Source: Batkoa obscura
Taxonomy: Eukaryota; Entomophthoromycota; Entomophthoromycetes; Entomophthorales; Batkoaceae
NCBI GenBank assembly: GCA_030770535.1
Contig: JASVEC010000034.1
Span: 1 to 64,000 of the forward strand
Reading direction: 5' to 3'
Length of the DNA stretch: 64,000 bases
In this document: piece after piece, positions 1-9,018 of the stretch
How positions within the stretch are numbered: position 1 is the first letter of the stretch
Layout of the letters: each line of letters opens with the position of its first letter
The notes under the pieces: model-generated
What the model saw: the letters and a program-made list of their open reading frames with translations, nothing else
Database searches by the model: none
Told to the model about the DNA's origin: nothing
Made by a program: the position numbers and the translations under genes

Positions 1-1136
1 TTTATTTCTTACAAAACTCAACTATACCTACCTCCTTTAATATAAAATTCAAACTGATATCAATCATTATAAAACCTTTTCTCAAACCTAATCCAGTTTT
101 AGATAATTGTAAGCATCGTTCACATAACTGATACCTTTATCTTTTGCCTTAATCCTTTTATAACGTTACTTCAATTACTCCCAGCATTTAATATCCCAAT
201 TTTTTAACAAAGAATTAAAAATAAAGTTTATGTTTTTTTTTTAAATTACTATATACAATATTAGTATAGTGATAAAGTTATCACTTACAACAAGTATTTA
301 CGTTCAATTTATAGGTATTAAAAATGATTGTATGCAAAATTACTAAAGCCCGAAGTAAATCCAAGTAAAGTATTCAATGCGGATCCGTTAGTAATTAAAT
401 ACTTTAGATCTAGTTCCCAGTGCAAAGGAAAGATGGTTTATCACGACATTGAATATTTCAACAAATTTCGCTTTAGTTTTAAGCAATAGCAAAAAAAATC
501 TCTTAGGTCAATTTTTGATTAAAATTTTAATTTGGTATAATTTATTTAATATTTAAAATTAAATAGTAGTAAAAACTAAATAAATTATTGTTAGAAATTT
601 ATAAAAGGCTTCGATATTTGGCTACTGCATGGTCTGTTGCTTAAAAAGAATATTTGATACTCAGAGTGTTGATACGTGCTGTATGATTTTAGTATAAATA
701 CAAATTGTTTTTCGAGTTGAACAGATGATTTCTATTTTTATTAAAGTACTTTTTATAATAGAAATAGATAATAGGTTCTTATTTTATTTTAATTAGTGAG
801 GTAGTTAAATGGATTTTTAGATATATTAAGTTGAATGTATTGTGTTTATACTATGTCTACTAATCTATATAAGCAATTCTACTTCTATCAATTATTAGTA
901 AGATATTAAATAACTCAATAAAACAAATAAAACATAATTTATTATTTATAATTGACTCATGGAGCATTCAACTATGAAATAATTTGTAGAAATAAGAATT
1001 CAAATCAATTAGTGTAGTTACTAAATTAAGAAATATACCAACTTTCAATTAATTCCAATGATAATATCAAGTATTCATTTTAAATTAACTGTCTCTTTCT
1101 TCTTTTTTTTATTACAATTATTTTTCCAATATAACT
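1..1136. other. intergenic, upstream of kelch gene 1
   Basis: I see no convincing gene here. A stretch at about 328-489 on the + strand stays open for some 53 codons without a start codon, but runs of that length occur by chance in DNA this AT-rich. The last 50 bases before the kelch start are pyrimidine-rich. Confidence 0.5.
1091..1110 (+). promoter_or_regulatory. pyrimidine tract before kelch gene 1
   Basis: An almost unbroken C/T run lies 27 bases before the ATG. Fungal promoters often carry such CT blocks near the transcription start. The second kelch gene has a longer tract in the same place, also preceded by an AACTGT-type motif, which suggests a shared promoter design. Confidence 0.35.
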
Positions 1137-2543
1137 ATGAATATTATTATTTTGTTGTTTTCAATATTGTTTTTATTCCAACATAAACAAGTATTAGTGA
1201 CAAGTATTCGATTAAATTATGGGGAATGTGCTATAGTTCAAAATAAAATATATTATGTTGGCGGTTATTTTTTAAGCAATTCACGTACACAAATAAGTAA
1301 TTCGTATTTATTTTCATTGTCTTTAAATCAAACTATAGAGTTAAATCAATCTGTAGCACCTTGGCAACAAGAGAATGTTGACCCAATTAGTAACTTACCA
1401 AGTAATATGACATTAAACAATTATAATAATGATTTGTTAATGTTAGGTGGTATTAATCGAAATAATCAAAACTTATTTCAAAAAATTTATTTAAGTAAAA
1501 ATTATAAGATGAAAACATTAAATATTCAATCTCATCCTTTATTTCAACTATATTTTAATAATAAAGAAGCATATTTAAATTCAATTTCATTGATTGGACA
1601 TACATTTACTCAAAATAATAATAATAAAAATGAATTTATATTATATGGTGGTTTAATATCAAATGAAAAAAATGAGAACAGATTTATTAGTAATATTTAT
1701 ATTTACAATATAAAAACAGATCAATGGAAATTAATTAATAATACTCAATATCAATCTATATTAGGCCATTATTCTTTTTATTATCAAAATCAAATATTAT
1801 CCGTTTATGGCTATTCACCACAATTATTAGCATTAGATAAATTAACAATATTTAATTTAAATACATATAAATTCCAAATTCAAAAATTAATAGGAGATAT
1901 ACCACCAATGAATAATTATCGATTTATTAATAATAATAATTATTTATATGCTTTAGAATTAAAAAATCAGTTTATTTATCAATTAAATTTAAATAATTTA
2001 AAATGGAAAAAAATTTTATTGAAAAACAATTATTTATTTCAATTAAATTTAGACTCTTGTTTATTAAATTATCAAAATTATATAATACAATCATTTGGTG
2101 GTATGCAATTATTTACAGATGAAACTTATTTATTAAATCTACAAACAATGAATAGTACTAATGTATTTATACCAATTCAAAATAATAACAATAATAACAC
2201 ATCAAGTAATAGTACATTAAATGATCTTAATTTATATAATTCAATAACAACTTCGAATGCTAAATCTCCATGGGTATTAATAGGAGTATTATTAACATTA
2301 AGTATGTTTTTATTTTTATTAGGCAGTTTAATATATATTAAATATGAAAATAAAAACAAAAATCAAGAATACTACGGTCATCATAAACCACAACCAAGTT
2401 ATCAATTAAAACCAATATGGATTGATAATACAAAATCATTAATGTTTGATAAAACATTAGTTAATTTACAATATAAAAAAATAGATCGGGATTCTAAAGA
2501 TAATACTATATTATCTGTTACTTCAAATCATTTTATTTCTTAA
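1137..2543 (+). CDS. kelch-repeat single-pass membrane protein 1
   Basis: This is a 468-residue secretory-pathway protein. Residues 1-23 form a hydrophobic signal peptide. Residues about 30-345 hold degenerate kelch blades, visible as repeated pairs such as YYVGGYF, LMLGGI, ILYGGL and IQSFGG followed by aromatic W/Y positions, so a beta-propeller ectodomain is expected. An Asn/Ser-rich linker (about 346-375) leads to one membrane helix (379-401) and a 67-residue cytoplasmic tail rich in Lys, Gln and Tyr. Kelch propellers usually bind proteins or carbohydrate; galactose-oxidase activity is not supported because no copper-ligand set is visible. The ATG at 1137 gives the signal peptide directly. 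A paralogue with the same architecture lies at 9019-10506. The ligand is unknown. Confidence 0.85.
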   Translation: MNIIILLFSILFLFQHKQVLVTSIRLNYGECAIVQNKIYYVGGYFLSNSRTQISNSYLFSLSLNQTIELNQSVAPWQQENVDPISNLPSNMTLNNYNNDLLMLGGINRNNQNLFQKIYLSKNYKMKTLNIQSHPLFQLYFNNKEAYLNSISLIGHTFTQNNNNKNEFILYGGLISNEKNENRFISNIYIYNIKTDQWKLINNTQYQSILGHYSFYYQNQILSVYGYSPQLLALDKLTIFNLNTYKFQIQKLIGDIPPMNNYRFINNNNYLYALELKNQFIYQLNLNNLKWKKILLKNNYLFQLNLDSCLLNYQNYIIQSFGGMQLFTDETYLLNLQTMNSTNVFIPIQNNNNNNTSSNSTLNDLNLYNSITTSNAKSPWVLIGVLLTLSMFLFLLGSLIYIKYENKNKNQEYYGHHKPQPSYQLKPIWIDNTKSLMFDKTLVNLQYKKIDRDSKDNTILSVTSNHFIS

Positions 2544-2713
2544 TAATCTTATTCTTGTTTTATCTTAAACTTCTTTTGATTTATCTTATTTTACTTTACT
2601 TTTTTCTTTCTTATTTCTTCTGATTTACTTTCTCCTTTATAATTAAAAATAAATTTTATGTTATCATTATTATAAATTTTCTAAATATTTTATTTAATTT
2701 TCATACATTCAAT

Positions 2714-3343
2714 TTAATTACTTTTAGCCCCATTAACATATTGTGACACAACTTTAGCAAAATTTTCACCTTGAATTTCAGCAATTTCTAATTCTTTAGG
2801 ATGTACTTCAACCTTACCTGAGTTACCTACTACTGCAGATGCACCATAAGGAGAACCCCCAATCACTTCCAATTCTTCATTAAGATGTTTTGAAGCATAA
2901 CCTAAAGGTACATAGATCATACCAAAATGAACTAAAGTAGGAATAAAAGTTAAATGAGTAGATTCTTGACCACCGTGTTGAGTATTTGAAGCTACAAAAG
3001 TACCCGCAAATTTACCATGGAGAGCATTACTTGCCCATAAGCCACCTAATTGATCCCAAAAGTTTTTTTGTTGAGCTGGTAAAGTACCAAAACGGGTAGG
3101 CATACCAAATAAAAACCCATCTGCTTCTTTTAAATTTTCAGCTGTGATCACAGATACATCTGCTGGTTTGGCTGGTGCTTTAATACGTTCAAGGATCTCT
3201 TTTGGTACTGTTTCTGGGATTTGAAATAAGGTAGCTTGTACCCCTGGTACCTTTTCGGCACCTGTTTTAAGTGCTTTCGCAAGCTTGTGAATATGACCAT
3301 AGAAAGAATAATATGGAATATGAATTTTGGTTAAACGAGACAT
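2714..3343 (-). CDS. NAD(P)H:quinone oxidoreductase, WrbA/PST2 family (copy 1)
   Basis: A 209-residue flavodoxin-fold enzyme of the WrbA/PST2/YCP4 family. These are FMN proteins that reduce quinones by two electrons and protect against quinone redox cycling; in yeast they are associated with the plasma membrane. The FMN-phosphate loop S13-F-Y15-G16-H17 matches the family SxYGH motif. The isoalloxazine-binding segments PTRFG (82-86), TQHGGQE (121-127) and GGSPYGAS (162-169) are all present, and the length is normal for the family. No intron is needed. It is the most diverged of four copies in the window and the only one keeping Gly in the phosphate loop. A TTAGTAA motif lies about 80 bases upstream of the ATG. 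Confidence 0.93.
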   Translation of the reverse strand: MSRLTKIHIPYYSFYGHIHKLAKALKTGAEKVPGVQATLFQIPETVPKEILERIKAPAKPADVSVITAENLKEADGFLFGMPTRFGTLPAQQKNFWDQLGGLWASNALHGKFAGTFVASNTQHGGQESTHLTFIPTLVHFGMIYVPLGYASKHLNEELEVIGGSPYGASAVVGNSGKVEVHPKELEIAEIQGENFAKVVSQYVNGAKSN

Positions 3344-3421
3344 AATAATTAATACTTTTATAAAATAAAAAAAGGCTTAATTATAATTGTAAAATAATTA
3401 GTTAGTTTATATATTGTTCTT

Positions 3422-3428
3422 TTAGTAA
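3422..3428 (-). promoter_or_regulatory. possible Yap1/AP-1-type site (TTAGTAA)
   Basis: TTAGTAA is the complement of TTACTAA, the site bound by yeast Yap1-type bZIP factors that induce oxidoreductases under oxidative stress. It lies about 80 bases before quinone reductase 1, and a matching site lies before copy 2. In DNA this AT-rich such a heptamer is common, and I did not find it close to copies 3 and 4, so the call is weak. Confidence 0.25.
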
Positions 3429-3716
3429 ACTTGTTATAAATCAAACCAATAAAATTCAGGTGATTATTAAGTTTTGCCATTTATTCTTCAAAATTAGAAA
3501 TCAATAAATTTTATTAGATAATCAATAAAAATTGTAATTTTTATTATAATTTAAAAAAAATTAAAAGACGTATTTATAAATATGTAAAAAAAAGATTATA
3601 AACAAAATTAAAAAAGACTCAGTCTTTTAAAAAAATAAGGGAGAAATTGATTATAATCAATCATCCAAAGCTCCATTAATATAAGAAAATAGCTTATCAA
3701 TCACAATATCTTCAAT

Positions 3717-4043
3717 TTAAGACTCTGTTAACAAAGCAGGTGTAATCGATAATTTGATAGTTGTATTATTAAAACAGGAATTAAAGTCAATAAGTTCATC
3801 AAAAGCAATGGTATACCTTTTAGCACAATTGCTACTGTTATTATCATTATCTGAAGTTAAACTATTATTTGAAAAACTAAATCGAAGTTGTCTAGCATCA
3901 ATACTAGTACGACCTAACATCCTTTTGTTCATCTCAAATTCTCTTTTTTCTTCTAAAGATTCAAAGCTGTCCTTTGATTCATTTTGTTTACTACGTTTAA
4001 ATTTAGATAATAAACGTTTAAAGGTGCCCTTACGTTCCAACAT
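3717..4043 (-). CDS. small basic hypothetical protein
   Basis: A 108-residue frame of unknown function. The first 45 residues are strongly basic with acidic interruptions (KGTFKRLLSKFKRSKQ, then EEKREFE), followed by a Ser/Asn-rich stretch and a more hydrophobic C-terminus. There is no signal peptide or membrane segment, so a nuclear or cytosolic protein is likely if it is real. It has an ATG with A-rich context and codon use like its neighbours. The overlapping frame on the other strand looks like its antisense shadow. It lies 373 bp upstream of quinone reductase 1 in the same orientation. It could also be one exon of a longer gene. Confidence 0.45.
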   Translation of the reverse strand: MLERKGTFKRLLSKFKRSKQNESKDSFESLEEKREFEMNKRMLGRTSIDARQLRFSFSNNSLTSDNDNNSSNCAKRYTIAFDELIDFNSCFNNTTIKLSITPALLTES

Positions 4044-5149
4044 TTAAAATGAGTATGTAAAAAAACTTTGAAAAATTTAAAATGGTTAATAATATACAAA
4101 TTGTTTCTCATCATTGTTTTTATATCTTTTTTTTTTCAATTTTATTTGACTATTTTAAGCTTTGTCTTTACTTTAACTATTTTTTAAGGGGTGGTAAGTG
4201 TCATTTGAACCTGGGGTTAATTACTTGTGTCTTGAAAGGAGGGAAATAAAAACCAATAGTATCCCCCATGGTATTAAAATCAACTTTATTCATTGGCAAT
4301 AAATACCGTCTTTTATTGCATGAATTATATGCTTATTTTTTTACATTTAAGAAATTGACTTATTCTTGTTTTGTTACTTTTGAAAAACTGGAGTAAACAG
4401 TTAAGCTTGGATCAATTTTATCATCAGTAATGAATTAAGTCAAGGAGGAGGAAAATTAAAGCAGATAGAATAATCACATAATGCTATATAATAAATAATA
4501 ATATCATAATTAATATTTAGAAAACATCTAAGAAAAGTAAAGTTATAGTCGATTTTTTCTATCTTTAATTTCGCTTCTAAAAAAGTCCGCTTTGTCATCC
4601 CCCTGAATAAAAATAAAATTTTTCACAAATTAAACTTGATATTCAAGCAATTAAATTTTGGTTTTTAATACAAATCAGTCCATACCCACGTTTTCGATAT
4701 CCCAAAAAATACTAAGAAAATTTAATTTTATTGAAAATCTGAAATCCTTTATTTAAAATACTTCAAATAAAACTTGTTTTTTATTATCATTACTGAAAAT
4801 TTATTTTAGTTTCTATGGATTGAAGCTAACAAAAATTATTAAATAATAGTAAAACATTGGTCATTAAAAATTAGTATTGAGTACTATAAAACAGTCAAAT
4901 GCTAACTAAAAAAACTTTAACATTATCATTAAAATAAGAAATCTTAAGGGAGTATATGTAAAACAAGGTATCTTTACGTTATAACATTTCCAATGATTAT
5001 GTAAAAAGAAATTAAAAATTAAGTAATTGATAATATATAGATTTCTATTTTTTATAGTGTCAATTATATTCTTTTATAGTTGGATAAAAACCACTATCTT
5101 TAATAAAAAAGGGAAAATTTCATCAATTTCGGATGAACTGAGAGGGAAA
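4044..5149. other. intergenic, no gene seen
   Basis: AT-rich spacer. A patch at about 4187-4250 on the + strand superficially resembles the 3' half of a TPP riboswitch but lacks the conserved 5' part (see rejected items). Nothing else stands out. Confidence 0.5.
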
Positions 5150-5570
5150 TTATACACTGATAGTTAACTCTACTAATACTCTATGATAATATCTTAAAGT
5201 AAATTTACGATTGTCATTAAAAAAATCTATAATCATCTTTATAGAATCATCTTCAAAAGACTGTGCTGATCGGCACTCTAGCTTAAGGAATAACCATCAT
5301 TATCAATAATAGAGAAATCGTTATTTTTGTCATGATATGGGGGGTATTTTTGTATTTAAGAGCTTTGCTAACAATTTTTCCACTCAAATAGCGCTTAAAA
5401 GATGGGAAAAGTAATGAAGCCAAAAAACATCCTTATATATCATTTTATCATTAGTAGGATTTATAAAAGCATCACCCTTAATATAGTATAAACAAAGGTA
5501 TTTATCATTTTCACAAAATATGTAAAAATATTTCTTATAAAGCTTGTATTTAAACCAAACTATAGCTGAT
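5150..5570 (-). pseudogene. possible relic of a PP5/PPT1-type phosphatase, split by a MITE
   Basis: Read on the minus strand, the stretch upstream of MITE 1 (about 5438-5510) encodes a peptide containing YIKGDAF, like the last TPR helix pair of protein phosphatase 5 (family YIKxYYRRxxA). Downstream of the MITE, about 5150-5265 encodes FEDDSIKMIIDFFNDNRK followed by RYYHRVLVEL, resembling the linker before the PP5 catalytic domain (EDG.I...FM..M..W.KDQKKLHRR). The order is right, but the catalytic core (GDxHG, GDxVDRG, GNHE) is not found and stops interrupt the frames. The resemblance is short and weak. If correct, this is a dead host gene fragment into which the MITE jumped. Confidence 0.25.
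5335..5437 (+). mobile_element. MITE 1 of the TATGGGGATGT family
   Basis: About 103 bp with terminal inverted repeats close to TATGGGGATGT/ACATCCCCATA, TA at both ends and the family core CACTCAAATAGCGCTT. Orientation is given by that core reading on the + strand. The right end is slightly diverged (ATCCTTATA). The element has no coding capacity. Confidence 0.85.
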
Positions 5571-5674
5571 ATTTATCTATCTGATTGACTTACAAAGTAA
5601 AGTATTATCAAATATAATTATACTTTTTTTCTTATTAAAAAACAAAAGTACTTGACACAACTTTAAGTTAATTT

Positions 5675-5905
5675 ATTGAAAAATATTTACCACCAGCTGC
5701 TCTGTAATCGATATTACAGGTTTGCTATTGAATGAATAAACTATTTTAATGTTATAATTATGTTAATATATTATTACTAAATTAATAAATAGCTGCACAA
5801 AAAGGAGTGGTTAGCCTCAAAACTATAATTAACTATTTTTATACAGTATAAGCAATACAATAATAGTTTTTATTTATTGTTATAATTATTTACATTCTTG
5901 TTATT
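5675..5905 (-). repeat. dispersed repeat T, copy 1 (probable DNA-transposon end)
   Basis: About 230 bp that match 35060-35295 in reverse complement, including the shared run GGTTAGCCTCAAAACTATAA in this orientation. At the other locus the repeat follows directly on a decayed transposase frame, so T is probably the 3' terminal region of that transposon. Here it is followed by a solo LTR that seems to have inserted into it. Confidence 0.6.
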
Positions 5906-5924
5906 TAATAAACTGCTTACTTGC

Positions 5925-6476
5925 TCTGAAATCTGTGGTACTCAGTGATTAAAGTCAAAAGCAGTTCTTGATTGGTTGACTAGCTATAAGTCAAAAGGTC
6001 TTAGTTTAAGTCATTAAGATAGGCTTGAATTATGAAGAATATCACGTAGTAGGCTATGGACTACGTAAGACAAATAGAATAGACAGTAGTAATATAAAAT
6101 CTACGTAAAATACTATCAAGGAAATTTAATACCTTTATTAAAGGTATGAGATATCAGAGAATAATTCAGTTAAAAAGCTTCGAGTTACCGTATTCTAGAA
6201 TTTCTTTTACATTCCAACAAGTATAGATATCAAAACGAAAGAATAATTTAGTGATGTTTTTTTGGTTTCATCACTTTTTCCATTTTTTAAGCATTATTTG
6301 AGCGGAAAAATTGGTAGTAAAATTCAAATACAAAAATACATCACCATATTTGGAATGTAGTTAGAAATTCTCATAGCAAATCAAAATAAGAGTATGAGAT
6401 TAGTTGGCTCTGAACTTGAGAGTACAAGTTTATTATGCTATAATCAATTATGGAACTGACAAAGTGATATTTCACA
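5925..6476 (-). mobile_element. solo LTR 1 of a Ty-like retrotransposon, with nested MITE
   Basis: On the minus strand this begins TGTGAAATATCACTTTGTCAG and ends near GAGTACCACAGATTTC, matching the four other LTR copies in the window. It is flanked by a 5-bp direct repeat CTTGC (5920-5924 and 6477-6481), as expected for LTR-retrotransposon integration followed by LTR-LTR recombination. No internal coding region remains. MITE 2 sits inside it, giving a total length of about 552 bp against 463 bp for an uninterrupted copy. It appears to have inserted into repeat T. Confidence 0.85.
6249..6349 (-). mobile_element. MITE 2, nested in solo LTR 1
   Basis: About 101 bp in reverse orientation, ending GTGATGT/ACATCACCATA, a terminal variant with GTGATG in place of GGGATG. 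It interrupts the LTR at the same LTR position at which MITE 4 abuts LTR 2. Confidence 0.85.
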
Positions 6477-6660
6477 CTTGCTTAATGAATATTGAAACTT
6501 TTAAAATTTGTATTATTTTTATAAAATAGGGTAGAGTTAATTTTTTAATTCTTTATGAACTTCATCATTTTAATTAAGGTTATATCACTTTTCTTAATTT
6601 ATTATTATATTTAATAATATATAAATATCTTTTAACGTTTTATACTTTTTTACCTTTTTT

Positions 6661-6767
6661 ATATGAGAGTGTTTTTTTTGACTTCATTATTTTTTCCATT
6701 TTCTAAGCACCATTTAAGCGGAAAATTTGTTGGTAAAATTCTTGAACACAAAAATACATCACCATAT
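6661..6767 (-). mobile_element. MITE 3
   Basis: About 107 bp, reverse orientation, left end ATATGAGAGTG and right end ACATCACCATA, with the core in the form AAGCACCATTTAAGCG. It shares the GTGATG-type right terminus with MITE 2. It faces MITE 4 across a 57-bp spacer, so the pair could fold into a large hairpin. Confidence 0.8.
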
Positions 6768-6824
6768 TATTGTTTCTTTTATAATTTTTAAAAAGTGTAT
6801 CTGTTTTTTTACTATTAACAATTA

Positions 6825-6928
6825 AATGGGGTTGTATTTTTGTGTTTAAGAATTTTATTGACAATGTTTCCACTCAAATAGTGCTTGAAAGATCGAAAAA
6901 GTGATGAAGTAAAAAAATATCACTATAT
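6825..6928 (+). mobile_element. MITE 4, abutting solo LTR 2
   Basis: About 104 bp, forward orientation, left end ATGGGGTTGT, right end ATATCACTATA, with core CACTCAAATAGTGCTT. Its right end joins LTR 2 at the same LTR position as MITE 2 in LTR 1. Confidence 0.8.
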
Positions 6929-7245
6929 TATTCTCTCGTTTTGATATCTATACTTGTTGGAGTATAAAAGAGATTCTAAAACATAGTAGCTCGAGACTTT
7001 TTGACTGAATTGCCTGATATCTCGAAAACTTAATAAAGTCACTAAGTTTATTTAATAGTATTTTACATAGATTTTATATTACTACTGTCTATTCTATTTG
7101 TCTTACGTAGTCCATAGCCTACTACGTGATATTCTTCATAATTCAGGTCTATTTTAGTCACATAAGCTAAGACCTTTCGACTTACAGTGTAGTCAACCAG
7201 GCAATAGCTGTTTTTGACTCCAATCACTGACTACTAGGTTTCACA
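6929..7245 (+). mobile_element. partial solo LTR 2 (3' part)
   Basis: It matches the last two thirds of the LTR family and ends in GGTTTCACA. The 5' third is absent and MITE 4 occupies that side. It lies in inverted orientation to LTR 1, about 450 bp away. No internal retrotransposon sequence adjoins it. It is a fossil. Confidence 0.8.
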
Positions 7246-7555
7246 CTGTTAAATATAAATATTAAAGTATGTATTTTTTTTACAATAAGTTTAGATAAAA
7301 AACTTTAGATTAATTATGTATAAATTTAAAATACATCTAGCTTTGTCAACAATTATTTAAATTTATTAAACAGTTAAAAAATAATTTTATTTTATAAAAC
7401 TTAATATCAATTTTTATAAATATTAATCTAGCTTTTTTAAGTTTTCATTTCAATGACAGATAAAGCAACAACTATAAAAACTTTAACCTATTGTTGTTGA
7501 AAATAAAAAAGAATTTTAAGAATAGAAAAAAAATGTTACATGATGTGACTGTGAA

Positions 7556-7629
7556 CGCTCATAGCTGGGATCGAACCAGCAACCTCTCGATTAACAGTCG
7601 AACGCGCTAGCCAATTGCGCCATACGAGC
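7556..7629 (-). tRNA. tRNA-Asn (anticodon GTT)
   Basis: On the minus strand the acceptor arm GCTCGTA pairs with TATGAGC, the anticodon loop is CTGTTAA (anticodon GTT), and the T arm contains the B-box GGTTCGATCC. The discriminator base is G, as usual for tRNA-Asn. There is no intron. A run of eight T residues on the transcribed strand at 7526-7533 is a good RNA polymerase III terminator. Confidence 0.96.
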
Positions 7630-7718
7630 TTTCTTGTTGCTACTATAAGTTGTTAAATGTATATATATTGATTTTGCAAATCCAATAGATAACTGTTGAT
7701 TTTAGCTGTGTTTCTACT

Positions 7719-7803
7719 ATATGAGGATGTTTCTTTGATCTCATTGCTTTTTCAAGCGGAAAAATGCTAGTAAAATTCTTATACAAAAATATATCTCCCT
7801 ATT
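7719..7803 (-). mobile_element. MITE 5, internally deleted
   Basis: About 85 bp in reverse orientation, left end TATGAGGATGT and right end degraded to ATATCTCCCTA. The central hairpin region is missing about 20 bp. It lies between the two tRNA genes. Confidence 0.75.
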
Positions 7804-7908
7804 TTTTTATTGAAGTAACTTCTGTAATTTAAATTATATAGAACTTATTTATACTGTTATTATCATTATAAAAACTAGTTAAATCCTTTAACAAAAAAGG
7901 ATTAAATA

Positions 7909-7979
7909 TGCAATGTCCGGGAATCGAACCCGGGGCTGCCGCGTGGCAGGCGGCAATTTTACCACTAAACCAACATTGC
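7909..7979 (-). tRNA. tRNA-Gly (anticodon GCC), copy 1
   Basis: Acceptor stem GCAATGT pairs with ACATTGC, the anticodon loop is CTGCCAC (anticodon GCC), the D arm is GGTTTAGTGGTAAAAT, and the B-box is GGTTCGATTCC. Length is 71 with discriminator A and no intron. A six-T terminator follows on the transcribed strand (7893-7898). The gene is identical to the + strand copy at 54713-54783. Confidence 0.96.
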
Positions 7980-8443
7980 ATGGTATTGACCAGAAATTAT
8001 TTTTATATAACTAATGTAATTTTTTGTCGCTTTGGATTAATTAATACATTTTAGTAGGGACCTAGAGTATTTAGATCAATAAATAAATATATATAGTTTT
8101 ATTGAAGTAGATAGGGTCATTTATTTTTTAATAGATTATTTCGTGATAGATTATTTTGTGGTATTTATTGGTATATAATTGTTTTACATCGCTGTTGGTT
8201 AATGCATAGTACAAAATTAGAGCTATATTATTAAAATGAGTATTATAATTAATTGTATAATGAATTTAATAAATAGGAATAAATAATATATATTAACAGT
8301 GTTTTATTGAGGTAATATATGATTGGCATCAACTTAAAGTTTCAGTAATATTACTTCATTAAGTATCAAGTTTCAATATTATTTTACTTATTTAATATTA
8401 GTAATTAATTATCAATTAATTGAAATTTTAACCAATTTTAGTG

Positions 8444-8544
8444 TATGGAAATATTTTATAGTTTTATCACTTCTCCATTTTTTAAGCACTATTTGAGTGG
8501 AAAAGCTATTAGTAAAATTCTCAAACAAAAAATACATCCCCATA
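8444..8544 (-). mobile_element. MITE 6
   Basis: About 101 bp in reverse orientation. The right end ACATCCCCATA is well kept and the left end is diverged (TATGGAAATAT). The core AAGCACTATTTGAGTGG is intact. Confidence 0.82.
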
Positions 8545-8652
8545 TATAGTTTATTCAATTTTAAAAGTAAATCAAATTGAATTCAATTCGAATTTTCGAC
8601 TTATTTTTAATATATAAAATACAAAAGTTTATTTGTCACTTAGAATCGAATC

Positions 8653-8692
8653 ATTTAATAATTTAATAATTTAATAATTTAATAATTTAATA
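8653..8692. repeat. tandem repeat, unit TTAATAAT
   Basis: Five near-perfect copies of an 8-bp AT-only unit upstream of kelch gene 2. Confidence 0.85.
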
Positions 8693-8970
8693 TTAGATTA
8701 TTTTTTATCTGTAAAGTTAAAAAATATTTTAATCATTGAAAATAAAAGTTAACTAATAGTGCATTCTTCAAAAACAATGGGCAACTTAAATGGTAAATTA
8801 AATTAATCTCATCTTTGAATTGAATTTATTGATATGCCCAATTTTTAAAATATACTTTAAGAATTGAGAAATTTCATTAAAAAGGAATGACTATATTAGA
8901 TTCAATTCATTGATTAATAAAAGTTCTAACTAGTTTTTAAATATCATCAACTTTCACTTTTAACTAAACT

Positions 8971-9015
8971 GTTCTTTTTCTCTTTTTCTCTTTTTCCCTT
9001 TTTTCTCCTTTTTTT
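8971..9015 (+). promoter_or_regulatory. pyrimidine tract before kelch gene 2
   Basis: A 45-base C/T-rich run ends just before the ATG, with repeated TTTTTCTC units. It corresponds to the shorter tract before kelch gene 1 and is probably a promoter element near the transcription start. Confidence 0.4.
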
Positions 9016-9018
9016 AAA

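Larger units (their letters stand above)
7980..9018. other. intergenic with MITE and tandem 8-mer
   Basis: This spacer carries MITE 6, an 8-bp tandem repeat (8653-8692) and the pyrimidine-rich promoter tract of kelch gene 2. No gene is seen. Confidence 0.6.

Noticed and set aside
328-489. Open + strand stretch with plausible amino-acid composition.
   Set aside because: No start codon, no splice-site context and no family; about 53 codons is within chance here.
2177-2359. 60-codon minus-strand frame inside kelch gene 1.
   Set aside because: It is antisense to the linker and membrane segment of a well-supported gene.
3754-4047. 97-codon + strand frame opposite the small basic hypothetical gene.
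   Set aside because: Its hydrophobic, Leu/Ser-rich composition is typical of the antisense of a charged protein, and it has no upstream signals.
4187-4250. A + strand patch (AAGGGGTG, TTTGAACCTG, GGTTAAT, GGAGGGA) resembling the 3' half of a TPP riboswitch.
   Set aside because: The conserved CTGAGA segment and pairing partners are missing, and no gene lies downstream on that strand, so chance similarity is more likely.
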